Positions 1 through 7,125 of a stretch of 11,904 nt of DNA are shown piece by piece. Position numbers and translations under genes: made by a program. Source of the DNA: Alphaproteobacteria bacterium (lineage in GTDB: Bacteria; Pseudomonadota; Alphaproteobacteria; Rickettsiales; SXRF01); the NCBI GenBank assembly GCA_020050695.1, contig JAGVKI010000293.1:1-11904 (forward strand). The letters are read 5' to 3'. The notes under the pieces were generated by a model. The model was given only the letters and a program-made list of their open reading frames with translations, was not told the DNA's origin and did no database searches. Within the stretch, counting starts at the first letter, position 1. Every line of letters begins with the position of its first letter.

Positions 1-913
1 GCAAGGTTTTACCGTCAGGCAGATAGAAGAATTCCTCACGCGGTTCGATCAGCGCCGTAAACAGCTTCAGCTGTTGTTGCTTGAACATCTGGAAATTGGC
101 CTGCTCCGGCAGGTTGCGCTTTTCGCGCAGCGCTTCCAGTATTTCCGCATAGGTTGGCTGCGTATCGAGCCAGAGTTCATCAAGCCTCCACAGTGCAACG
201 AATGCATAATTGAAGCTTTTAAGGCGCATGTCCGGGCCGTAAATAGCCATGGCGCTGGTAGAACTTTCGAGCAGATCGTCCTGCGCGGAAATATGGCGCG
301 CCAGGTCTTCCTTCAGCCATTCGACTTCCGACATGTCAAAGGCAAAGCCCACCGTCATTTTTTCTTCAGGCACAGGCAGTTCGGTAATCTGAAGCAGCTT
401 ACGGGCGCCGTCTAACACGATATGGCGACGTTCGGAAATGGGCTTACCGCTTTCCATAGCCTGCGTGGCCATGGAGCGGACTTTCTTGTCCAGTTCGGGC
501 GTATCATCCGAATCAGCGCGCTCTGCAACGTCCTCAATCGCCTCGCCGTAGGACAGATTGTAAAACTGGATATTCTGCTGCACATCGCGCTGCCATATGG
601 GATATGGCGCCATGTTAATAATGGTGGAATATTTCTTGAGGTCGGCTTTGAGTTTTTCGTTTTCCTGACGCAGGCGCTGGGAATGGGTATCGTTTTCATG
701 CATGTCGGTCATACGGCGACGGCGGGCGGTATGATTCTTACGGCGGCGGATCATTTCCATGGCAACCATGAACGGTACAAACGCCAGCGCGCAATAAAGC
801 AATATCGGATAAACCGACACAATATCAACCTCAGACGCCCAGGCCTGACCTGTGGTCGCCAGCGCCGTGGATGACGCAAGAAGTAGTAATGTGGATATTT
901 TGCCTGCGCGCAT
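1..913 (-). CDS. PAS-domain sensor histidine kinase, DivL-like (N-terminal part, cut by window edge)
   Basis: I see 304 codons from the ATG at 913 running off the window without a stop. Residues 1-26 look like a signal peptide ending in Ala-Trp-Ala. A membrane segment follows at about 33-55, then a basic stretch (56-67) and a short coiled-coil-like region (about 78-95). Two PAS-like domains come next, at about 96-205 (containing APYPIWQRD) and 213-304 (containing FNYAFVALWRLDELWLDTQP). These sequences resemble the PAS region of alphaproteobacterial membrane kinases such as DivL. The His-kinase and ATPase domains would lie beyond the edge, so kinase activity is inferred from the family. From memory, a kinase of this type follows ahcY in many Alphaproteobacteria, which supports the call. 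No good ribosome site precedes the ATG, but no other in-frame start gives the signal sequence. A candidate promoter lies at 944-972, so it may be transcribed separately from ahcY. Confidence 0.8.
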   Translation of the reverse strand, partial: MRAGKISTLLLLASSTALATTGQAWASEVDIVSVYPILLYCALAFVPFMVAMEMIRRRKNHTARRRRMTDMHENDTHSQRLRQENEKLKADLKKYSTIINMAPYPIWQRDVQQNIQFYNLSYGEAIEDVAERADSDDTPELDKKVRSMATQAMESGKPISERRHIVLDGARKLLQITELPVPEEKMTVGFAFDMSEVEWLKEDLARHISAQDDLLESSTSAMAIYGPDMRLKSFNYAFVALWRLDELWLDTQPTYAEILEALREKRNLPEQANFQMFKQQQLKLFTALIEPREEFFYLPDGKTL

Positions 914-943
914 ACTACCTGTAAAAATGACTATCCCCCTGCA

Positions 944-972
944 TTCATAAACGAAATACAGAGGGATGTCAT
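944..972 (-). promoter_or_regulatory. Candidate sigma70-type promoter of the PAS kinase gene
   Basis: On the minus strand, ATGACA (967-972) lies 17 bases before TATGAA (944-949). This matches the -35 consensus at 5 of 6 positions and the -10 at 4 of 6. Transcription would begin near 937 and leave a leader of about 24 bases. The call rests on consensus matching only. Its position just past the weak ahcY terminator makes biological sense. Confidence 0.4.
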
Positions 973-980
973 GTCATTTG

Positions 981-1013
981 GTAGCAAAAATAACCACAGA
1001 ATCTATTAGTGGT
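981..1013 (-). terminator. Weak intrinsic terminator after ahcY
   Basis: Read on the minus strand, ACCAC (1009-1013) pairs with GTGGT (993-997) around an 11-base loop and is followed by TTATTTTTG. It starts about 20 bases after the ahcY stop. The 5-bp stem is short for a strong terminator, so partial read-through into the kinase gene is possible. Confidence 0.35.
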
Positions 1014-1034
1014 GTGGCCTTGCGTTACTGCCGC

Positions 1035-2354
1035 TTAGTAGCGGTATGCGTCAGGCTTGAACGGGCCTTCTACATTCACGCTGATATAGTCAGCCTGTTT
1101 CTTGGTCAGCTTGGTCAGCTTTACGCCAAGCTTTTCAAGATGCAGCGCAGCTACTTTTTCATCAAGGTGCTTTGGCAGCACATAGACATCATTTTTGTAG
1201 TTAGCGTGGTTTTTCCACAGTTCGATCTGCGCCAGAACCTGGTTCGAGAACGAGGTGCTCATCACGAAGCTTGGGTGGCCAGTTGCACAGCCCAGGTTTA
1301 CCAGGCGGCCTTTAGCCAGCAGGATGATGCGCTTGCCATCCGGGAATTCCACTTCGTCGACCTGTGGCTTTACTTCGGTCCATTTCATGTTCTTCAAGGC
1401 AGCAACCTGGATTTCGCTGTCGAAATGGCCAATGTTGCACACGATAGCGCGGTCTTTCATGGTGCGCATATGTTCGAGCGTGATGATGTCTTCGTTGCCG
1501 GTAGCGGTTACGAAAATATCCGCCTGAGGTGCAGCTTCTTCCATGGTGGTTACCTGGTAGCCTTCCATCGCCGCCTGCAATGCGCAGATAGGGTCGATTT
1601 CGGTTACGATCACGCGTGCACCAGCGGTTTTCAGCGATGCGGCGCAGCCCTTGCCTACGTCACCAAAACCTGCAACCACGCATACTTTACCAGCAAGCAT
1701 CACGTCGGTAGCGCGTTTGATACCATCTGGCAGCGATTCGCGGCAGCCATACAAATTGTCGAATTTGGATTTGGTCACCGAGTTATTCACGTCGATAGCA
1801 GGCACAGCGAGTTTGCCAGCCTTCACCATTTCATGCAGGCGGTGTACGCCGGTGGTGGTTTCTTCGGAAATACCTTTGATGTGCTTAAGCAGCTCTGGGT
1901 ATTTATTATGCATAACCAGCGTCACGTCGCCGCCGTCATCGAGAATCATGTTCGCAGTCCAGCCGTTCGGGCCCTTTAAGGTCTGCTCGATGCACCATTC
2001 ATATTCTTCTTCGGTTTCACCTTTCCAGGCGAATACAGGGACGCCGGTTGCAGCAATTGCAGCAGCAGCCTGATCCTGCGTCGAGAAAATATTGCAGCTG
2101 CTCCAGCGCACTTCAGCGCCCAGGGCAGTCAGGGTTTCGATCAGCACAGCGGTCTGAATGGTCATGTGCAGGCAGCCAATGATCTTCGCGCCTTTAAGCG
2201 GCTGGCTCTTGCCGTATTCCTTGCGCAGCGCCATCAGGCCAGGCATTTCGGTTTCAGCCAGGGAGATTTCCTTGCGGCCCCATGCTGCGAGTGAAATATC
2301 AGCTACTTTGTAATCATGTTCGGAAGTTGTCATCGCGCTTTGAGCCTGTGCCAT
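1035..2354 (-). CDS. ahcY: S-adenosylhomocysteine hydrolase (adenosylhomocysteinase)
   Basis: The enzyme splits S-adenosylhomocysteine into homocysteine and adenosine in the cytoplasm. This removes the product that inhibits methyltransferases and feeds the methionine cycle. The 439-residue protein is full length. It shows the substrate-site CLHMT (61-65) and [10 protein letters not shown] (85-94), a linker with ETTTGVHRL (165-173), the NAD-binding loop GFGDVGKG (229-236), the C-terminal [10 protein letters not shown] (360-369) and the terminal KPDAYRY tail that contacts NAD of the partner subunit. The ATG at 2354 has AGGA about 10 bases upstream. A second ATG at codon 8 (MTTSEHDY) lacks a ribosome site but matches where many homologues begin. 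A leader of about 110 bases with a hairpin precedes it. The PAS kinase gene lies downstream. Confidence 0.97.
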   Translation of the reverse strand: MAQAQSAMTTSEHDYKVADISLAAWGRKEISLAETEMPGLMALRKEYGKSQPLKGAKIIGCLHMTIQTAVLIETLTALGAEVRWSSCNIFSTQDQAAAAIAATGVPVFAWKGETEEEYEWCIEQTLKGPNGWTANMILDDGGDVTLVMHNKYPELLKHIKGISEETTTGVHRLHEMVKAGKLAVPAIDVNNSVTKSKFDNLYGCRESLPDGIKRATDVMLAGKVCVVAGFGDVGKGCAASLKTAGARVIVTEIDPICALQAAMEGYQVTTMEEAAPQADIFVTATGNEDIITLEHMRTMKDRAIVCNIGHFDSEIQVAALKNMKWTEVKPQVDEVEFPDGKRIILLAKGRLVNLGCATGHPSFVMSTSFSNQVLAQIELWKNHANYKNDVYVLPKHLDEKVAALHLEKLGVKLTKLTKKQADYISVNVEGPFKPDAYRY

Positions 2355-2390
2355 AGTTATGTTTTCCTAGGTTTTGAAGTAAAAAATGAA

Positions 2391-2416
2391 CTGGCGGCAA
2401 GCTAGCTTCTGGCCAG
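2391..2416 (-). promoter_or_regulatory. Hairpin in the ahcY leader
   Basis: CTGGC (2391-2395) and GCCAG (2412-2416) form an inverted repeat enclosing the perfect 10-bp palindrome AAGCTAGCTT (2399-2408). It lies 37 bases before the ahcY start. I could not match it to the SAH or SAM riboswitch consensus patterns that I know. It could be an RNA hairpin or a protein-binding dyad. The rest of 2355-2466 is AT-rich and holds no gene. Confidence 0.35.
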
Positions 2417-2466
2417 CAAAACTGCAAGGGAAAACTAAGATTTTTAGCTAAATTTTGGGCTGGATT

Positions 2467-2991
2467 CTATGCGGGTCCGGTGATTTTGATCAGCGTGTCA
2501 TTACCGCACAAAGCAAGCAGCTGTAACATATCAGCTTTGGCAAGCGCCACACAACCTTCAGTAGGCTCATAATTGGGACGCGCTAAATGCATAAAAATGG
2601 CACTGCCCTTGCCAGCGATCACCGGATCATCGTTATAGCCCATGGGAACAACAATATCGTACACGTCATCATCGCGCCACATGCGCTCATGCGAAAAAGA
2701 ATAAGGCAGCTTCACCGGCTGGTTATAATGCGGGCTGGAAGGTTCGTCGCACCAGCCGTCTTCTTCATGCGTCTGGCGCAGCGTAAGGCCTGTTTTTGGA
2801 GCAGCTGCAAGCTTGTCCTGACGCCACCAGCATTCGCGCAGCGCAAACGTGCCAATGGGTGTGCAGCCATCGCCTTCCTTCTTACTGGAAGAAAACCCAC
2901 CCTTGCCAATGGAGCAAGGAAAAATCAACCCATTAAAGATTAACTGGTTTCCGGTAACGATAATATGATTTGAGGAACTGGTATTAGCCAT
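2467..2991 (-). CDS. YkuD-type L,D-transpeptidase-like protein
   Basis: This 174-residue protein matches the compact COG3786-type branch of the YkuD (L,D-transpeptidase) family, known for cysteine-dependent cross-linking of peptidoglycan. The catalytic region is visible as IFMHLARPNYEPTEGCVAL (132-150), with His135 and Cys147. Glu-Gly-Cys replaces the usual Ser-x-Gly-Cys, and the usual Arg after Cys is missing, as in this branch. An upstream GDGCTPIGTFALRE (41-54) is also typical. I chose the ATG at 2991 because it overlaps the preceding gene by 8 bases (ATGGCTAA), which suggests translational coupling. A longer start at 3045 would add 18 residues that look like overlap sequence and has no ribosome site. 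No signal peptide is seen with either start, which is odd for a wall enzyme, so its site of action is unclear. Confidence 0.8.
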   Translation of the reverse strand: MANTSSSNHIIVTGNQLIFNGLIFPCSIGKGGFSSSKKEGDGCTPIGTFALRECWWRQDKLAAAPKTGLTLRQTHEEDGWCDEPSSPHYNQPVKLPYSFSHERMWRDDDVYDIVVPMGYNDDPVIAGKGSAIFMHLARPNYEPTEGCVALAKADMLQLLALCGNDTLIKITGPA

Positions 2992-3403
2992 GCCCGCGCG
3001 CGTGATCACCTGAAGGGCCGGGTATGCCGCCCATCTGCGGGCCATTGGTTACAATACGGTCGCCATAGCCACGCTCAAGCACTTCTTCGCGGTAACCAGC
3101 GCCCCAGTTGTTTTTGCCCTGCATGTAGCTGGAAAGATATTGCTCATCCATCTGCAGTTTTTTGGCTTCTTTCATGGTAAATAAGCCAGCGATAGCGCCG
3201 CCTGCCGCAGCAGCGAGGCCAACCAGCGGCGTCAGCATAGGGCCAAGCAGCCCAGGGGCGAAAATCATAAGGCCAACGCCTGCCGCCATGAGCGCACCAC
3301 TGATGAGCATGCCTTTAATTTTCAGGTTAAATGCACGGTCAGCGATGCTATCTTTCATCGCTTTGATTTTTTCATTTTCATCAAATGGTACATTCTCAGA
3401 CAT
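2984..3403 (-). CDS. Small membrane protein with two-helix hairpin, unknown function
   Basis: This 139-residue protein is not one I recognise as a named family. It has a charged N-terminus (1-28) and two hydrophobic segments at about 29-50 and 54-75, joined by a short Pro/Gly turn (PGLLGP). A polar segment follows with KNNWGAGYREE (97-107), then a Gly/Pro/His-rich tail. The two helices would form a hairpin in the membrane, with both ends probably on the cytoplasmic side. The start at 3403 is well supported: GAGG lies 6 bases before the ATG. Its stop overlaps the start of the YkuD-like gene, so the two are very likely co-expressed and may act together at the envelope. That joint role is inference only. 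Confidence 0.75.
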   Translation of the reverse strand: MSENVPFDENEKIKAMKDSIADRAFNLKIKGMLISGALMAAGVGLMIFAPGLLGPMLTPLVGLAAAAGGAIAGLFTMKEAKKLQMDEQYLSSYMQGKNNWGAGYREEVLERGYGDRIVTNGPQMGGIPGPSGDHARGHG

Positions 3404-3430
3404 GGTAAACCTCGTATCAGATATTCTTCT

Positions 3431-3460
3431 ATATTCCTAGAATATCATATTTTTTGGCAA
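3431..3460 (-). promoter_or_regulatory. Candidate promoter with overlapping operator dyad, upstream of the membrane-protein/YkuD operon
   Basis: On the minus strand TTGCCA (3455-3460) is followed 18 bases later by GAATAT (3431-3436), a weak -10. The -10 is one half of a perfect dyad, ATATTC-CTA-GAATAT (3431-3445 on the plus strand). Another ATATTC lies at 3421-3426, exactly 10 bases away. A repressor bound here would block the promoter. This is read from pattern alone. Confidence 0.35.
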
Positions 3461-3482
3461 GATCACATGAAGCTTTTATGAT

Positions 3483-3528
3483 AAACATTCAATATTATTA
3501 ATTAATATCAATATATTGAATGTTTTTT
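3483..3528. repeat. Long AT-rich inverted repeat in the divergent intergenic region
   Basis: AAACATTCAATAT (3483-3495) is a perfect 13-bp inverted repeat of ATATTGAATGTTT (3513-3525). The 17-base spacer starts with the palindrome TATTAATTAATA (3496-3507). A T-run (3523-3528) follows on the plus strand, as in a terminator, yet no gene ends here. It lies between divergent genes, so an operator is more likely. Confidence 0.7.
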
Positions 3529-3573
3529 ACAAACAGATTACAGCTGCATCCGCGAGTCAAAACAACGCCATTA

Positions 3574-3602
3574 ATGAATATTAGTTATTTTCGGCCTATA
3601 AT
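3574..3602 (+). promoter_or_regulatory. Candidate promoter of the lyase-like gene
   Basis: A perfect -10 TATAAT (3597-3602) lies 17 bases after a weak -35 ATGAAT (3574-3579). Transcription would start near 3609 and leave a leader of about 20 bases. AAGG (3619-3622) then lies 7 bases before the ATG. Together these support an independent transcription unit. Confidence 0.5.
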
Positions 3603-3629
3603 CGTAGATACAGCTTATAAGGTCGCTAT

Positions 3630-4316
3630 ATGTCCACATACGGCAGCATTCCCATACAGCCTTTGCCCAAATCGGTGGGCGAGATCACCTATAGCCGCGA
3701 CGGCAAATATACATTCTCCGACATCATCGATCCTGAAGCAGGCCGCTGGATATCCTGCCAGAGCACTGAACGTTGCGAGTATAAAGAAAGCGGATGGAAA
3801 CTACATATCTCCGCTAAATCGCACGACCAGCTTGAAGCACTCGCCGCCGTTGCGGCCTATTATAAAATTAATGATTTCAAGCTTATCAATTTTGATGCGC
3901 AGGATTATGTGCAATCACCCATTGCCGGAATGCTTCAGGGGAAAACGGCTGTCTTTTACCATCAGGATAAAGGCAGTGACGGCAATCCCATCGACTGGGA
4001 TGGTTTCATACATGATGCGTCACATGCCATAGAAGCCCTTGGCGGCCCTGGCCGTGAGGTTCAGAAAGACCGTCATATTCCGGGCAGCGCCGGTATTTAT
4101 TATGGTGCGCACTGCGCAACTCCCGGCGGCGAATATATCGCATCAGGCATGCGTCATTCTTTCGACCTTGGCAGGACAGATGATCCCTTTGCCCATATTG
4201 ACCTGACGCAGGAAAAATCCATGCCCGCCAGCACCCATATATCGCAGGGTAATTTTACCGATAGGGTGAAGCGAGAAAAAGACGAGCGCGATTCCAGTTA
4301 CAATCTCAGCGCCTAA
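3630..4316 (+). CDS. Putative stand-alone phosphothreonine/phosphoserine lyase-like protein (OspF/SpvC/HopAI1-like)
   Basis: I read this 228-residue protein as a divergent member of the fold shared by the phosphothreonine-lyase effectors (OspF, SpvC, HopAI1) and the lyase domain of class III/IV lanthipeptide synthetases. Those enzymes remove phosphate from pThr/pSer by beta-elimination. The visible pattern is WKLHISA (56-62), matching the catalytic Lys-x-His-Ile-Ser of SpvC. FKLI (83-86) has a Lys placed like the SpvC general base, GKTAVFYH (104-111) is a strand motif, and DRHIPGSAGIYYG (147-159) resembles the synthetase SDRR...YYR block. The phosphate-binding Arg of SpvC in the third block is not obvious. 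There is no kinase or cyclase domain and no signal peptide. It is the only plus-strand gene here, has its own promoter, and ends 6 bases from the convergent dxs stop. Function is inferred from motifs and remains uncertain. Confidence 0.45.
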   Translation: MSTYGSIPIQPLPKSVGEITYSRDGKYTFSDIIDPEAGRWISCQSTERCEYKESGWKLHISAKSHDQLEALAAVAAYYKINDFKLINFDAQDYVQSPIAGMLQGKTAVFYHQDKGSDGNPIDWDGFIHDASHAIEALGGPGREVQKDRHIPGSAGIYYGAHCATPGGEYIASGMRHSFDLGRTDDPFAHIDLTQEKSMPASTHISQGNFTDRVKREKDERDSSYNLSA

Positions 4317-4322
4317 CCATCA

Positions 4323-6248
4323 CTAGCGTGCCTGCTTTACCAGCACCGGCTTGATGTTCAGCTTTTCCATAACCGACGCGACGATCTGCTGGGCATTGAG
4401 GCCCGCCTGGTCATACATGACCTGCGGCGTATTCTGCTCGATAAACATATCCGGCAGGTAAAGCGGCAGCAGGCTGGATGTGCCGCTGAGCAGTCCGTTT
4501 GTTGCGGCAAATGAAAGCACATGTGCTGCAAAGCCGCCTATGGCGCCCTCTTCTACCGTCACAACCAGTTCATGGTTTTTAAGCAGCTGGCGCACCAGCG
4601 CTTCATCCAGCGGTTTGGCAAAACGGGCATCTGCCACGGTTGCAGAAATTCCCATATCCGCCAATTGCTGCGCAGCCAGTTTGCATTCTGCCAGTCGCGT
4701 TCCCAGTGACAGAAGCGCCACCTGCTTATTCCCGGCGCCGCCTTCCTGAATAATGCGTCCTTTGCCTATTTCAAGCGGTGTGCCTTTTTTCGGCAACTCC
4801 AGGCCAACACCTTCACCACGTGGGTAGCGGAACGCGCTCGGCCTGTCATCAATGGCAGCCGACGTTGCCACCATATGCATCAGTTCCACTTCGTCTGCCG
4901 CTGCCATCACTATCATGTTGGGCAGGCTTGCAAGATAGGTGATGTCAAACGAACCCGCATGCGTCGGGCCGTCTGCGCCCACAAGGCCAGCACGATCAAT
5001 CGCAAAACGCACAGGCAGCTTCTGGATCGCCACATCATGCACCACCTGATCGTAAGCGCGCTGCAGGAATGTGGAGTAAATCGCTGCAAAAGGCTTATAG
5101 CCTTCAACGGCAAGCCCTGCCGCAAAGGTCACCGCATGCTGCTCAGCAATGCCGACATCGAATGTGCGCTCAGGGAATTTTTCGCCAAACAGATCAAGGC
5201 CCGTGCCCGATGGCATGGCAGCGGTGATCGCTACAATCTTTTCGTCGCGCTCAGCTTCGCCGATCAGGCTTTGCGCAAACACCTTGGTATAGCTTGGTGC
5301 TTTCGCCGCGGTTTTTTTCTGCGCGCCTGTAGATACGTCAAAGGTCACTACGCCGTGATATTTATCATCGGCAGCTTCAGCGGGCGCATAGCCATGGCCT
5401 TTTTTGGTGACGACATGCAGCAGGATAGGCCCGCTATGGCGCTGCGCCTTGATATTGCGCAGCACAGGCAGCAAATGCGCGAGGTTATGGCCATCTACCG
5501 GACCTACGTAATAAAAACCAAGCTGGTCAAACAACGTGCCACCGACGGCGAAATCACGTGCGAAATGTTCTGTCTTGCGGGCAAAGCGTGCAAGCGGCTC
5601 AGGCACTTTTTCAATCAGCGCCTTACCGATGTCACGCAGCTTATGATACGGGCGCGAGGAAAGCAGGCGCGCCAGATACGCGCTCATTGCACCCGTTGGC
5701 GGCGCAATCGACATATCGTTGTCGTTTAAGATAACGATCAGCCTGGTATCAATACTGCCTGCATTGTTGAGCGCTTCAAACGCCATGCCTGCGCTCATTG
5801 CGCCGTCGCCGATGATGGCAATCACGTCATGGTCTTTTTTATCCAGGTCGCGCGCAACGGCCATGCCAAGCGCCGCCGAAATGGAGGTTGAACTATGGCC
5901 AGCGCCAAAATGATCATATGGGCTTTCATCGCGCTTGCAGAAACCCGACAATCCGCCAGGTTTGCGCAGGCTGCGCATGCGGTCGCGGCGGCCAGTCAGA
6001 ATTTTATGCGGATAGGACTGATGTCCCACGTCCCAGATCAAAATGTCGTTTGGAGTATCGAATACATGATGCAGCGCCACACTCAGTTCGACCACACCAA
6101 GGCCCGCCCCTAAATGCCCGCCCGTTTCAGCAACCGCCGATACCATATCGAAGCGCACTTCCGTCGCTAATTGCTGCAGCTGTTCCAATTCCATACTGCG
6201 TATGTCTTTTGGGTCCTGCACGGTATCGAGTAAGGGCGTATTGCTCAC
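4323..6248 (-). CDS. dxs: 1-deoxy-D-xylulose-5-phosphate synthase
   Basis: Dxs joins pyruvate and glyceraldehyde 3-phosphate with thiamine diphosphate (TPP). It is the first step of the MEP pathway to isoprenoids and also feeds thiamine and pyridoxal synthesis. The 641 residues are full length. The TPP-domain motifs are GGHLGAGLG (43-51), [10 protein letters not shown] (73-82) and [18 protein letters not shown] (147-164) with NDNDMSI (175-181). The central domain carries the catalytic-Glu motif VGIAEQHA and [15 protein letters not shown], and a transketolase C-terminal domain closes the protein. The start is GTG at 6248. It is preferred because the family begins with a PLLD segment close to the start, although no clear ribosome site precedes it. 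The next ATG, at codon 19, would remove that segment. It lies downstream of the proline-rich protein gene. Confidence 0.97.
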   Translation of the reverse strand: MSNTPLLDTVQDPKDIRSMELEQLQQLATEVRFDMVSAVAETGGHLGAGLGVVELSVALHHVFDTPNDILIWDVGHQSYPHKILTGRRDRMRSLRKPGGLSGFCKRDESPYDHFGAGHSSTSISAALGMAVARDLDKKDHDVIAIIGDGAMSAGMAFEALNNAGSIDTRLIVILNDNDMSIAPPTGAMSAYLARLLSSRPYHKLRDIGKALIEKVPEPLARFARKTEHFARDFAVGGTLFDQLGFYYVGPVDGHNLAHLLPVLRNIKAQRHSGPILLHVVTKKGHGYAPAEAADDKYHGVVTFDVSTGAQKKTAAKAPSYTKVFAQSLIGEAERDEKIVAITAAMPSGTGLDLFGEKFPERTFDVGIAEQHAVTFAAGLAVEGYKPFAAIYSTFLQRAYDQVVHDVAIQKLPVRFAIDRAGLVGADGPTHAGSFDITYLASLPNMIVMAAADEVELMHMVATSAAIDDRPSAFRYPRGEGVGLELPKKGTPLEIGKGRIIQEGGAGNKQVALLSLGTRLAECKLAAQQLADMGISATVADARFAKPLDEALVRQLLKNHELVVTVEEGAIGGFAAHVLSFAATNGLLSGTSSLLPLYLPDMFIEQNTPQVMYDQAGLNAQQIVASVMEKLNIKPVLVKQAR

Positions 6249-6364
6249 GTAAACATTACTTTAGTTGGTTTTAGATATGAGAGAGGAAGGTTTACAGGGG
6301 AAAGGGGCAATTGTCAGGTGTTTTTTTAACCTTCTGGCAGCCCTAAAGCCGCAGCCCGCGCAGG

Positions 6365-7042
6365 CTATTCTTCGTAAATAACCTTTTTACCGTTTTGTAC
6401 GTGAATTCGTGAACTTCCGAGGTGGTAATAACCATCAGGCATTACCACCGGTTTGCCTTCCGGGTCAAAGGTATAGACATCCGCGCCATTAAAACCGATT
6501 TTCTGGCCACTGCGCAGCGTTACCAGCTTATCAGGCCATGTTTGCTGCGGAATATCTTTTGCAAGATACGGTTTTAGTGTGCTTTTTGATGACGATGGCG
6601 CAAGTGGCACTCCCTGCGATGGTGAGCGCTCCTCTACAGGTGGCGGCGGGTAATAGCTATCGCTTGGCCGGCTGCCTTGTTTATTACCCATTGATTGGGG
6701 CGGGTCTTGCGTTGGGTAATACGGCTGGGCAGGACTTACAGGCCGGGTTACCATCCCCCCGCCCTGGCGGTAAATAGGTTGTGATGAAACGGGTTTTTTG
6801 CCCTGCTGCCCTGTTCCGGGCTGCTTGGTTCCTGGCCCGTAATTGGTCAGCGGCGCGCGGACAACACCAGCGCTTCCTATAGGACCGCTCATGGTTTTAG
6901 AGTTATATTCAGATATGGCCTTGATCAGGTAATCGCCGCCATATTTATTATAATCATCCCGCCTTTGCGCAGCATCATAGGAGCCTTTAAAGATCAAGGC
7001 CACGCACAGCAGAATGATACCTCCGAAAAACAAAAGCCTCAT
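6365..7042 (-). CDS. Membrane-anchored proline-rich exported protein, unknown function
   Basis: I do not recognise this 225-residue protein. Residues 3-18 form a hydrophobic segment after one Arg, so it is either a signal anchor or an uncleaved signal. A long low-complexity region at about 60-155 is rich in Pro, Gln, Ser, Gly and Tyr (for example PYYPTQDPPQ and YYPPPPVEER) and is probably extended in the periplasm. A compact C-terminal part (about 168-225) holds LVTLRSGQKIGF, a DPEGKPVVMPDGYYHL segment and a final strand-like VQNGKKVIYEE. That part may be a small beta domain. The ATG at 7042 has AAGG about 9 bases upstream. It sits between argF and dxs with gaps of 83 and 116 bases and may have its own promoter. 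A role in the cell envelope is inferred from topology only. Confidence 0.7.
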   Translation of the reverse strand: MRLLFFGGIILLCVALIFKGSYDAAQRRDDYNKYGGDYLIKAISEYNSKTMSGPIGSAGVVRAPLTNYGPGTKQPGTGQQGKKPVSSQPIYRQGGGMVTRPVSPAQPYYPTQDPPQSMGNKQGSRPSDSYYPPPPVEERSPSQGVPLAPSSSKSTLKPYLAKDIPQQTWPDKLVTLRSGQKIGFNGADVYTFDPEGKPVVMPDGYYHLGSSRIHVQNGKKVIYEE

Positions 7043-7054
7043 TCAACTTAACCT

Positions 7055-7095
7055 TCAGTTAAATATTATTTTTACTGTGTATAGTATATAACTGA
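7055..7095 (-). promoter_or_regulatory. Inverted repeat in the leader of the proline-rich protein gene
   Basis: TCAGTTAAATA (7055-7065) and TATATAACTGA (7085-7095) pair over 11 bases with one mismatch. On the minus strand the 3' arm ends against the AAGG ribosome site of the 7042 gene. The structure could hide the ribosome site as RNA or bind a regulator as DNA. Confidence 0.35.
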
Positions 7096-7125
7096 TCGTG
7101 CGGGTTTGCACCTTGTTTTTTTTAG

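Noticed and set aside
412..699. 95-residue minus-strand frame
   Set aside because: It is an alternative frame inside the PAS kinase coding region, which gives clear PAS domains in its own frame.
966..1979. 337-residue open frame on the plus strand
   Set aside because: It lies wholly antisense to ahcY, has no family-like motifs, and is explained by codon bias in the real gene.
2441..2453. 13-base match TTTTTAGCTAAAT also found near 7120-7132
   Set aside because: One copy overlaps the argF stop codon and the sequence is AT-rich and partly palindromic, so a chance match is more likely than a shared element.
2355..2466. Known SAH or SAM riboswitch upstream of ahcY
   Set aside because: The conserved core sequences that I know for these riboswitches were not found.
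3520..4032. 170-residue plus-strand frame
   Set aside because: It overlaps the lyase-like gene in another frame, starts in the AT-rich dyad, and lacks the motifs seen in the 3630-4316 frame.
4875..5729. 284-residue open frame on the plus strand
   Set aside because: It is antisense to dxs and its sequence shows no recognisable domain.
6285..6364. Possible terminator or promoter between the proline-rich gene and dxs
   Set aside because: GC-rich stretches do not form a convincing stem before a T-run, and -35/-10 matches are weak.
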